Positions 52,892-59,984 of a stretch of 64,000 bases of DNA are shown piece by piece; the stretch's first letter is position 1, and each line of letters opens with the position of its first letter. The notes under the pieces were generated by a model. That model saw nothing but the letters and a program-made list of their open reading frames with translations. It was not told where the DNA came from and made no database searches. The position numbers and the translations under genes were made by a program. Source of the stretch: Porphyromonas vaginalis (GTDB lineage: Bacteria; Bacteroidota; Bacteroidia; Bacteroidales; Porphyromonadaceae); NCBI RefSeq assembly GCF_958301595.1, contig NZ_CATQJU010000001.1, forward strand, positions 2,356,001 to 2,420,000, given 5' to 3'.

Positions 52892-54190
52892 TCACTTCAT
52901 CGAAAACGGGATCACACGCATGTGCGCATTCGGGTTCTGTAGATACAGTGCCGTACAGCGCGTCAGTACCTTTGCGTCCACATCACGCTGACCACTAGAG
53001 CGTAAGTCCAGATTCTGACTCTCGGACACACCCGCAAAGTCCTTACGACGCAGGAAGTCCTCATCGACAACAAAGGCACACTTACTCTTGCTAATCACAT
53101 CCAGCGACTCATCATAGATCACATCAAACGATCCAAAGTTCGTCGACATAGTCTGAAACGTCAGGTCAAATCTCGTAGTCGTAGTTACATTAACCTCATT
53201 ACCCAGCTGTAAGAGAGACAGGTCACTCATAAACTCGCTACCGCAAAACATCGTCTTACGCTTCGAACCATTAGACCCGACAAACGCCTCCTTAAACAGA
53301 TTCACAAAGTCCTCGGCCGTAATCTTATCACTCGTAGCACTACCCACGATCACATCCTTACCAGCCTGTGGCCAGATACCACCAGTCGTGTAGACCTCCT
53401 TCTTATTCTCATCATAGATAAGACGCTTACTACCAGCATAAAAGCTCACGCTCATACCTCGCATCATATCAAACAGAGCATCCTCCTCCATATCGCTCAT
53501 CGTGAAGTTAACCTCCTTATTAGCAATCTTCATTGCCGTGGACTCCTCAACCTGAGCCTTAAACTTCTGTGTGTTCTGCTCCTTAGGACGGGGATACACA
53601 GCATACGGAGACGTCTGTATATCAGTCTCATTGTGCGCTCTACCTGCTCGGATCACCTTACTATCCGCAGGTACCGCAGGAAACTTCACACTGCCACTAG
53701 CATCCACCGTACCATTCACCGCCGTGATCTTGACCTTACCCCCGTTAGCCTCGATAACGTACGCCATAAGAGGCGCATGAGGAGTCTCCTTACCAAGCTC
53801 ATCATATCCCTTCACATCGGGGAAGATTAGCGTCTCATACTTAGAGAAGATCTTATTATCTCGACACTCCAGCTCTGCTACCTCAGTCCCAGCCGAGATT
53901 GCCGTCTTAACAGACGTCTCTATAGGCAGCGTGTCCTGCTCATAATACTTAAACGCCTGAGTCTTAGTCGTACTAGACTGAGCTCGTAGCGCAATCACCG
54001 TCAGTGGATTACTCTGTGGTCGTATCTTAACCAGCACACGATCCACATCATTAACTACCAGGTCAGGAGACACAGCACGAGCCTGCTGTACAGTCTCTAT
54101 ATCTCCTACGCCTATAGCTGCTGCATCTGTTACACCAGCTACCGTATTAGTGCCATGCTTAGCATCTACCTCTGCATAATCCTTTGCCAT
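52892..54190 (-). CDS. Phage major capsid protein (SU10/DUF5309-like)
   Basis: 432 residues. The size, position after the scaffold gene and content fit an HK97-fold capsid protein: an N-terminal Ala-rich arm, central E-loop-like region (QDTLPIETSVKTAISAGTEV), strand-rich P-domain with KTMFCGSEFMSDLSLL, and a C-terminal NPNAHMRVIPFSMK. It resembles the SU10-type (DUF5309) capsids by pattern. It should be the most abundant late product. Confidence 0.75.
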   Translation of the reverse strand: MAKDYAEVDAKHGTNTVAGVTDAAAIGVGDIETVQQARAVSPDLVVNDVDRVLVKIRPQSNPLTVIALRAQSSTTKTQAFKYYEQDTLPIETSVKTAISAGTEVAELECRDNKIFSKYETLIFPDVKGYDELGKETPHAPLMAYVIEANGGKVKITAVNGTVDASGSVKFPAVPADSKVIRAGRAHNETDIQTSPYAVYPRPKEQNTQKFKAQVEESTAMKIANKEVNFTMSDMEEDALFDMMRGMSVSFYAGSKRLIYDENKKEVYTTGGIWPQAGKDVIVGSATSDKITAEDFVNLFKEAFVGSNGSKRKTMFCGSEFMSDLSLLQLGNEVNVTTTTRFDLTFQTMSTNFGSFDVIYDESLDVISKSKCAFVVDEDFLRRKDFAGVSESQNLDLRSSGQRDVDAKVLTRCTALYLQNPNAHMRVIPFSMK

Positions 54191-54223
54191 AACTTATCCT
54201 ATCTCTTTTGTTATTATACTATA

Positions 54224-55078
54224 CTACTTCATATCATACATACTCGGCCTGCGTAAAGGACGAACATCATCCTCAGCGTCAACGGCAGACTCCATATTAC
54301 TGCCTGTAGGATGGGGCAAACCATCACCCTCCGTACGCTTACGCTCCAGCTCGATACGCTCATTGCGCCCATCTACAAGGCCACGAGTCTCAGCCGTAGC
54401 CACATCTTGTGTGTACTGCATACCCTTCCACAACAGCTCCAGCGTCTCCTTACGCACCAAGCCAGTTATACCCTCATCAGCTATACGCACAAAGAGATCC
54501 ACGAGATCTCCCATCTCATCATCGCCCAGCTTATGCTCCTCCGCAAAGCTACTGATCACCTCGCCGCTCTCCTCCAGATTACGCTCACGACGCTCACTAT
54601 CATCACGCTCCTGACGCTCACGCTCTGCAGTCTCCTCGATACGCTTCTTATTCGCCTCAGCAACACGCTTAGCGACTTCAGGATCTCGCATATCTTCCTG
54701 CATCAAGTCATAGTAGTTCTTCGCAAAAGCCACACTAGGCTCCTCGCCGTTAGCCATATCATACATCACATCCACAAAGCGCGGATCGCGGCTAAACATC
54801 TCCTTGAGCTTCTCATCACTCTCTGCTAGACGATCATACTTACCACGCAGCTCATCATCATAATCCAGATAAGCACCATAGCGTGCATCCTCATCATCAT
54901 AATCCACGTCAGGGTAGTACGACCGTATGCGATCCATATACTCCTCACGCTTACTACGGGGAGACGCACCACCCATAGAGGCACCCTCCACATCTGTCCC
55001 ACCTGCTACGCCCTTTACACCAGTAGGTGCGTCAATCATAGCCGCAGCCTGCTCATCATAATCTCTTTCTGTAGCCAT
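54224..55078 (-). CDS. Phage scaffold protein
   Basis: 284 residues, very acidic and helical with a strongly charged coiled coil (KKRIEETAERERQERDDSER, about 145-170). A Gly/Ala-rich start and a C-terminal basic tail (RPLRRPSMYDMK) would bind capsid subunits. It is encoded directly before the capsid gene, the usual place for scaffolds. No protease motif seen. Confidence 0.72.
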   Translation of the reverse strand: MATERDYDEQAAAMIDAPTGVKGVAGGTDVEGASMGGASPRSKREEYMDRIRSYYPDVDYDDEDARYGAYLDYDDELRGKYDRLAESDEKLKEMFSRDPRFVDVMYDMANGEEPSVAFAKNYYDLMQEDMRDPEVAKRVAEANKKRIEETAERERQERDDSERRERNLEESGEVISSFAEEHKLGDDEMGDLVDLFVRIADEGITGLVRKETLELLWKGMQYTQDVATAETRGLVDGRNERIELERKRTEGDGLPHPTGSNMESAVDAEDDVRPLRRPSMYDMK

Positions 55079-55109
55079 ACGCTTCTACATTCATTCTACT
55101 TTACAAAAT

Positions 55110-55117
55110 CAAAGATA
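55110..55117 (-). promoter_or_regulatory. -7 box for scaffold-capsid unit
   Basis: On the minus strand TATCTTTG lies 32 bp before the scaffold start. The nearest TTG is too far (26 bp), so strength is unclear. Confidence 0.45.
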
Positions 55118-55157
55118 CATCACACACTTACATATACACGCCACAATATCCCAAATC

Positions 55158-55392
55158 CTCAGAGATTAGAAGTTAGACCTTAGAAATTAGAGCCGTGTAG
55201 CCCTTTGTAGGGACGTACCGTGGTGCGTCCGTTGTAGTACAGCGAGACTGCGCCTCCGATGGCTCCGATAGTTCTGATAGCTCCGATAGCTCCGATTACT
55301 ACGCGCCCTCTGATCACTCCGATCGCTCCGATTACTACGCGCCCTCCGATTCCCATCTAATCTCTAACCTCTAATTTCTAATCTCTAATTTG
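55158..55392. repeat. Mixed heptamer, REP-like and CTCCGATNN repeats
   Basis: Heptamers at 55158-55192 and 55356-55390 in opposite orientation flank a REP-like palindrome (GTAGGGACGTACCGTGGTGC, 55208 on) and a CTCCGATNN tract (55251-55353). The two heptamer tracts can pair and would enclose the rest. No coding signal. Confidence 0.7.
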
Positions 55393-55586
55393 GCGATATC
55401 CAATTCCCATATTACCTTTGTCTCCATAAAAGGATCTCCCTCATCTGAGATGCCTGCTAGAGGCGCAGTACCCACACCCATCCCCACCTGCGCTTCTATC
55501 TCTGAACCAGAGATCGCAGGCTCCCCACTCAGACGACAGGGGGATCTTTTTTACTTCCACCCCCCTCCGATTACTCCGACAAATGT

Positions 55587-55617
55587 TTGGATATTCAAAA
55601 AGAAACCACTACCTTTG
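55587..55617 (+). promoter_or_regulatory. Promoter of the structured ncRNA
   Basis: TTG at 55587-55589 and TACCTTTG at 55610-55617 with 20 bp between: a full Bacteroidetes promoter pointing against all neighbouring late genes. Confidence 0.75.
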
Positions 55618-55623
55618 CATCAG

Positions 55624-55842
55624 ATTATCGCCCTTAGGTGGAAAAAACTAAGGCTAGCCACTTCAGAAATGGAGTGGCTTATTTCTAGTGATATGACCTC
55701 CCACGCTTCCCACTAGAACAGCGCACCCGGGGAGGTCTTCGAGTAAAGTGCCAGCTTCAGCTTTTTGTCCTGAGGCTTGCACTATAATAGAGGGAAAAGG
55801 GGCTATATCCAGCGAAAGCGGTCGATATAGTCCCGTTTTTTT
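55624..55842 (+). ncRNA. Candidate structured small RNA with pseudoknot
   Basis: About 220 nt between a consensus promoter and an intrinsic terminator, with no convincing ORF. Helices seen: CCTTAG/CTAAGG (55632-55637/55648-55653); AGCCACT/AGTGGCT (55656-55662/55673-55679). A pseudoknot of TTCTAGTG/CACTAGAA (55683-55690/55711-55718) interleaves with GACCTCCC/GGGAGGTC (55695-55702/55730-55737). A 13-bp hairpin spans 55747-55783 (AGTGC...GCACT), then the terminator. Not recognised as 6S, tmRNA, SRP or a known riboswitch. Confidence 0.65.
55799..55842 (+). terminator. Intrinsic terminator of the ncRNA
   Basis: 11-bp stem GGGGCTATATC (55799-55809) / GATATAGTCCC (55824-55834), with an inner GCGAAAGC loop, followed by G and seven T. 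Confidence 0.85.
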
Positions 55843-55890
55843 ATACCCCCTCCCCACGAGTAGCACTTTGTAAGCACGCCACCACGAATC

Positions 55891-56050
55891 CTGTAGGGAC
55901 GCACGATCTGTGCGCCCGTTGTATCAAAGTGAGACGTCTAGCCCTCCGTAGGGGCGGACCTACGTGTCCGCCCGCCCGCCCCCGTCCACACCAGACTGCG
56001 CCTCCTCCGATCGCTCCGATACCTCCGATTGCTCTGATAGCTCCGATACA
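55891..56050. repeat. REP-like palindromes and CTCCGATNN tract
   Basis: Two palindromic units, GTAGGGACGCACGATCTGTG (55893 on) and GGGGCGGACCTACGTGTCCG (55950 on; stem GGGCGGAC/GTCCGCCC), then CTCCGATNN copies (56000-56050). They fill the space between the two convergent terminators. Confidence 0.65.
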
Positions 56051-56063
56051 GGCGCTCCTTCCC

Positions 56064-56108
56064 AAAAAAACATAGAGACCACGCACCCCATATAGTACGC
56101 GGTCTCTA
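56064..56108 (-). terminator. Intrinsic terminator of the CRISPR/82-residue-ORF unit
   Basis: Stem TAGAGACC / GGTCTCTA (56073-56080 / 56101-56108) with partial inner pairing. On the minus strand it is followed by ATG then seven T (56070-56064). Confidence 0.75.
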
Positions 56109-56172
56109 CTGACTTGATACCCCCGACATCTGCGATTAGAGAGGATCGGGGGAGGACTGTATGTAATTTGGT

Positions 56173-56421
56173 TCAGACAGTTGCTAATTCATACAAGATG
56201 TGGATGTCAGCCCCGTCCAACTCGTGCGGGTACTCAAGGTTGTACTCTTTTGACACTTCGAGAGCGTCCTGTAGCGTCTCACGGAGCTTCTTGTCCAGCT
56301 CGCCCATAGTCCGAGCGATGGCACTAGCACTAATATCGTGAGAAGATACGTACGCTGAGAGAGAGTTATCGTCACTCTCCAGCGTTGCGATTACGTTAAC
56401 ATTCTTCATCTCGTTTCTCAT
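56173..56421 (-). CDS. Small HicB-like protein encoded beside the mini-CRISPR
   Basis: 82 residues (78 if started at the second Met, 56409). MKNVNVIATLESDDNSLSAY, then ARTMGELDKKLRETLQDALE and ELDGADIHILYELA, fit a HicB-like RNase-H-type fold of the Bacteroidetes kind, but without the C-terminal DNA-binding domain and without a hicA neighbour. The only strong promoter upstream is beyond the CRISPR repeats (56594-56625), so the array lies in its leader. A weak box TACATTTT at 56445-56438 could also serve. Could be an orphan antitoxin, a CRISPR-interfering protein or a truncated HicB. Confidence 0.6.
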   Translation of the reverse strand: MRNEMKNVNVIATLESDDNSLSAYVSSHDISASAIARTMGELDKKLRETLQDALEVSKEYNLEYPHELDGADIHILYELATV

Positions 56422-56468
56422 TGATTATGATCTCAAAAAAATGTAGTGTCTTTGTAGATTGTCTTGTG

Positions 56469-56569
56469 GTTTCAATTCACGCACCCCGTGCGGGGTGCGA
56501 CAGTCGCTCGCCCTCGTTGCGGTTGCTGTGGCTCGTGTTTCAATTCACGCACCCCGTGCGGGGTGCGAC
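56469..56569 (-). CRISPR. Solitary one-spacer CRISPR, type I-C-like repeats
   Basis: Two identical 33-bp repeats (56469-56501 and 56537-56569) flank one 35-bp spacer (56502-56536). On the minus strand each repeat runs GTCGCACCCC...GTGCGTGAATTGAAAC, with the palindromic stem GCACCCC/GGGGTGC and the ATTGAAAC 3' handle typical of type I-C. The spacer length also fits I-C. A minus-strand consensus promoter 25 bp upstream gives the canonical crRNA direction. No cas genes are in the window. It lies inside the prophage between terS and the 82-residue ORF. Confidence 0.85.
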
Positions 56570-56593
56570 AGCTTCTACCCTCCCTTTACGATG

Positions 56594-56625
56594 CAAAGGT
56601 AGGAAACCCAAAGCAAAAAAAACAA
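56594..56625 (-). promoter_or_regulatory. Promoter of the mini-CRISPR unit
   Basis: On the minus strand TTG (56625-56623) and TACCTTTG (56601-56594) are 21 bp apart. The expected start near 56587 is about 18 nt before the first repeat. Confidence 0.75.
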
Positions 56626-56640
56626 TAGCCCAAACCACCA

Positions 56641-56714
56641 CTCCGATTACTCCGATCCACTCCGATCACTCCGATTCTCTCTAACCTCTAACCTCTAACA
56701 TCTAATCTCTACTC
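56641..56714. repeat. CTCCGATNN and heptamer tracts after terS
   Basis: CTCCGATTACTCCGATCCAC (56641 on) followed by TCTAACCTCTAACCTCTAAC (56679 on). Located at the 3' end of the terS gene, upstream of the mini-CRISPR promoter. Confidence 0.7.
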
Positions 56715-57137
56715 TCCCCCCTTCCCACCAAAATAAGTCTCAATCACAAACCGCCTAGCAGAGCTATTCAGCTCACGATCATCCTCGTGCTTAGTCTCTG
56801 GCACCGAGTACTTGTACATCGTCAGATAAGCATCAACCTGATCTCTAGGAGTCATCTTAGCAAACGCTGTATTGAAGTCCTCAAAGTGATCCTCAAGCCA
56901 AGCCGACATCTTAGCTCGTAGATTCACAGACACATTATTACCGCTACCCATACGACGGCCTGGACGTGCCACAGGTACACCCTCCACAACCTCCATAAGC
57001 GAGTTAAACCCTCGCTCTGAGACCTCCGTCACAAGGCACTTTTCACCCTTAGCACTCTTCCCTCTAGGCTTCTTACTCCGCACCTTACCCTGACCACCCA
57101 CAACAACCTCCTTAGACTTACCTCTACTCTCGCTCAT
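56709..57137 (-). CDS. Terminase small subunit (putative)
   Basis: 142 residues. It has a basic, probably disordered N-terminus (SKKPRGKSAKGEK) and then a helical domain (NVSVNLRAKMSAWLEDHFED, TPRDQVDAYLTMYKYSVPE). This fits the DNA-binding and oligomerisation domains of small terminases. It is adjacent to terL, and three phased iterons lie just upstream of its start. Assignment is by size, basic N-terminus and position. Confidence 0.65.
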   Translation of the reverse strand: MSESRGKSKEVVVGGQGKVRSKKPRGKSAKGEKCLVTEVSERGFNSLMEVVEGVPVARPGRRMGSGNNVSVNLRAKMSAWLEDHFEDFNTAFAKMTPRDQVDAYLTMYKYSVPETKHEDDRELNSSARRFVIETYFGGKGGE

Positions 57138-57172
57138 ACTAATCTCTAATCTCTAATCCAATCTCTCCAAAA

Positions 57173-57231
57173 TAGTTGCCCAATTATCATTTGATAGTTG
57201 CCCAACTATTTTTCATTAGTTGCCCAACTAT
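57173..57231. repeat. Three phased TAGTTGCCCAA iterons upstream of terS
   Basis: TAGTTGCCCAA at 57173-57183, 57195-57205 and 57217-57227: exact 22-bp spacing, two helical turns. Each is part of an imperfect palindrome ATAGTTG-CC-CAACTAT. They lie in the terL-terS gap. Candidate packaging site (pac) bound by TerS, or operator. Confidence 0.65.
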
Positions 57232-57297
57232 TTCCAGCCCCCCCACTGCGCCCTCCGATAGCTCCGATAGCTCCGATTACTATGCGCCAGCCAACCT

Positions 57298-59361
57298 CTA
57301 AATCGACGCCATACGTCCCTCACTCCTCACATACACAGCTCCCGCACTATCCACAGTCGTCGGCATAGGCATCTCCTCGTAAGCAACATACAGAGCTATC
57401 ATACGAGTCATTACACGGTCATCGTGATTACCATTGCCACTCACATTTCCATAAGACCCATCACTACGCTTCTCATAGATCAAAGCCTCATTAATCATCT
57501 CCTCACAACGCTCCACATAGCCACCACCATCGCGCACCTCTCGAAGCAACGATATATAATTATCGATGATCATACGCTTCGTAGCCTTATTCGTATGGAA
57601 ACCATACTTAGGTGGCACACCCTCACGAACCTGTACCTTAGACGCACGAGCATACAGATGTGGATAAACGTCTGAGATCAAACTAAAGATAAACTCACTA
57701 TGATCTCCGTCAGACAAAAAGCTCTCCATACGACTATCATACGTATTGCTCTCAAACACCAGCAGAGCATCCGAATACCACTTAGCTATCTGAGTAGCAT
57801 TCCATGCCAATAAATCTATATCCGTATGCCCGTGCCACTCCGCTACAATCTCGGGTACCTCACCATAAAGCATCCAGTACCTATCCAAGACGCAGATACA
57901 AGACGGGTCGCTACTACTGCTGCGCCCTCCAGGGTCTACAACAACCACATACCTATCGCGCACCTCCACACTACGATCAGGCCACTGCCACACCTTCAGG
58001 TGTCCATCACTCCGCTCTTCGAACGTCAACCCCTCCAGTAGCTCACCTCGCTTATGGAGATCCAGCTTAACCTCCGAGACACTCACACGACTAGAGTACA
58101 GCTCACCCACAGCGATAGCCTCCATACAACCACCACGCAGCTCCTCCAGACGCATACGATCGAAGATCATCTCCCCCGAATGCCTAAACGCCTCCACGTC
58201 CGTACTCGGGAACTCCTGCATCATCTGATCATCACTACCCAGCTCCTGACGCTTCAGACGATACCACTGGATAGCCTCCAGCGTTGCGCCTAGTGAAAAC
58301 AAACTCCGCTCATACCCACTCAAGCTACGCACAAAAGTCTCCTCATCACCCTCCACAGGACAACTATAGATGTCTATGCAAAACCACTCCACAAAGACTG
58401 GCACATTACGACCCTCACCACGCTTAGCCTTCAGCCACTCCGTGTGAAAGTAATTACCCACACCCTTAGCCGTACTCTCATACACAATCATCGAGAGCGG
58501 CACATTAGGGATAATAGACGTCACAGACGCTATAAGCTCCTCTGGAGTATTATTGGCCGTCGTCGGATAGATGCCAACCTCCGAAAAGTGCGCCAAGTGA
58601 ACCGACTGAGACCGAATACTATCGGGACGGATAGCACTTCCCACCGTTATACTACACCCGCGACCATCTATATTACGAGCCGTCTGCATACCATTCTTCG
58701 GCGACAACGTCAGGGCTACACGACCTTCCTCCACTGGCATCGACTCCACAGCATGATTATACATAGACATAATATTCCGTGCTGCATCTTGTGTATGTGC
58801 ACAGATTGAAGACGAAAAGCCCTTAACCAAAACAGTCTGAATCCACAAGAAGTACATCTGCACCAACGTACTTCCTCCCCACTGGCGAGCCTTAAGCAAG
58901 ATCACACGAATAGGCTCACGAGCCAGACGCATCTCCTCAAACACACCCAGCAGTCGCCTCTGACCCCTATTCAACACAAACCGTATAGGCAACCCACTCA
59001 GCTTATCCATAATCTTCAGGTTGGTGTAAGCGTAGTACTCAAAATCATACTGACAGCGACAACGGGCGAACTCCAGCAAGAACGCAAAGTATATATCCTG
59101 CGTAAACTTCCCTCCTCCAGACTCTACCAACCCACGCACACTACCACTCCTCGCTAAGTCGCGTACCACATCCTCCTTATCCCACATCTCACACGGCAAC
59201 CACAGCTCACCACCAGGATAGTCCGACAATTGCAACACACGCCTAGGCGTACTCACACAACCCTCCCCCGTAAGAGGATTGTGGCGTGACCCATGCTCTG
59301 CCTTACGACGAGCATTCTCAGCGATCACACTACCTATATCCTCAAACGTCCAATCCATCAA
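57298..59361 (-). CDS. terL: Terminase large subunit
   Basis: 687-residue packaging motor. The N-terminal ATPase has a deviant Walker A KARQWGGSTLVQ and Walker B MIVYESTAKG with the catalytic Glu. The C-terminal RNase-H-type nuclease begins at VVVDPGGRSSSSDPSCICVL and continues with LLVFESNTYDSR. It is longer than average, with an N-terminal extension of about 100 residues. It overlaps the upstream 208-residue gene by 4 bp (ATGA). It lies downstream of the portal in transcription order, the reverse of many tailed phages. Confidence 0.88.
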   Translation of the reverse strand: MMDWTFEDIGSVIAENARRKAEHGSRHNPLTGEGCVSTPRRVLQLSDYPGGELWLPCEMWDKEDVVRDLARSGSVRGLVESGGGKFTQDIYFAFLLEFARCRCQYDFEYYAYTNLKIMDKLSGLPIRFVLNRGQRRLLGVFEEMRLAREPIRVILLKARQWGGSTLVQMYFLWIQTVLVKGFSSSICAHTQDAARNIMSMYNHAVESMPVEEGRVALTLSPKNGMQTARNIDGRGCSITVGSAIRPDSIRSQSVHLAHFSEVGIYPTTANNTPEELIASVTSIIPNVPLSMIVYESTAKGVGNYFHTEWLKAKRGEGRNVPVFVEWFCIDIYSCPVEGDEETFVRSLSGYERSLFSLGATLEAIQWYRLKRQELGSDDQMMQEFPSTDVEAFRHSGEMIFDRMRLEELRGGCMEAIAVGELYSSRVSVSEVKLDLHKRGELLEGLTFEERSDGHLKVWQWPDRSVEVRDRYVVVVDPGGRSSSSDPSCICVLDRYWMLYGEVPEIVAEWHGHTDIDLLAWNATQIAKWYSDALLVFESNTYDSRMESFLSDGDHSEFIFSLISDVYPHLYARASKVQVREGVPPKYGFHTNKATKRMIIDNYISLLREVRDGGGYVERCEEMINEALIYEKRSDGSYGNVSGNGNHDDRVMTRMIALYVAYEEMPMPTTVDSAGAVYVRSEGRMASI

Positions 59362-59984
59362 AAGCCCATATTACGGATCGGATACCGATAACTCCGCAGA
59401 TACAACGTATCCACCAAGCCCCTGATGAAGTCCAGCTTATCCCCCAACGCTGCCTCTGAGTAACCCCTGAAGCCTTCCCTGATACCCATCAGCTCCATCC
59501 AACCTCCGATACAGACCGACACAATATAGTCCACAACTCGCTGCTTGAACCCGCGCTCCCAAACCTCCGTGATTGGGTACTCGGGTACACGACTCAGCAC
59601 CACAGTCACCTCCTCTCGATCCGCATGAGACTCACCATAACACCCGAACGCTCGCAAACGCTCTGACAACCCCACCAAAGCCTCATCAATCAGACCGCCG
59701 ACACTATAACTACGACCATTTCCATACAGCACCTCCTGACCATCCTCACCATACACGCCACGACCATCCTCGCTCACTACACGCAGCACATCATCCCACG
59801 ACACACCAAACGTTGTCGCATCCTCATCTTCTGTCAACGCCACCTTACGAAAGCCAGCCCCATCACTCGCCAACCGCACAGCTACCTGCGACAGATAGTT
59901 ATACACCCGATGCTTGATCTCCGTATAAGAGATACTGATCTCTATTCCCCCACACACCAATCGCTTATCTACTCCTTCCATCAT
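59358..59984 (-). CDS. Phage head-tail region protein, unknown family
   Basis: 208 residues, mixed helix and strand (GIEISISYTEIKHRVYNYLS, VSVCIGGWMELMGIREGFRG). It overlaps both neighbours by 4 bp, so it is translationally coupled to terL and the 962-residue gene. Its place between a portal-side structural gene and terL suggests a connector or neck protein. No motif recognised. Confidence 0.68.
   Translation of the reverse strand: MMEGVDKRLVCGGIEISISYTEIKHRVYNYLSQVAVRLASDGAGFRKVALTEDEDATTFGVSWDDVLRVVSEDGRGVYGEDGQEVLYGNGRSYSVGGLIDEALVGLSERLRAFGCYGESHADREEVTVVLSRVPEYPITEVWERGFKQRVVDYIVSVCIGGWMELMGIREGFRGYSEAALGDKLDFIRGLVDTLYLRSYRYPIRNMGF

Noticed and set aside
55390-55716. 108-codon ORF overlapping the ncRNA promoter and 5' half
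   Set aside because: Low-complexity start within repeat DNA, no protein-like pattern, and it crosses a consensus promoter and the predicted hairpins.
56447-56454. Plus-strand promoter-like TGTCTTTG before the array
   Set aside because: One mismatch and no -33 element. The minus-strand promoter is complete and gives the canonical repeat orientation, so I did not annotate this one.
56421-56684. Plus-strand 87-codon ORF across the CRISPR repeats
   Set aside because: It is a translation of the two repeats (the HAPRAGCDS segment appears at each), a common artefact over CRISPR arrays.
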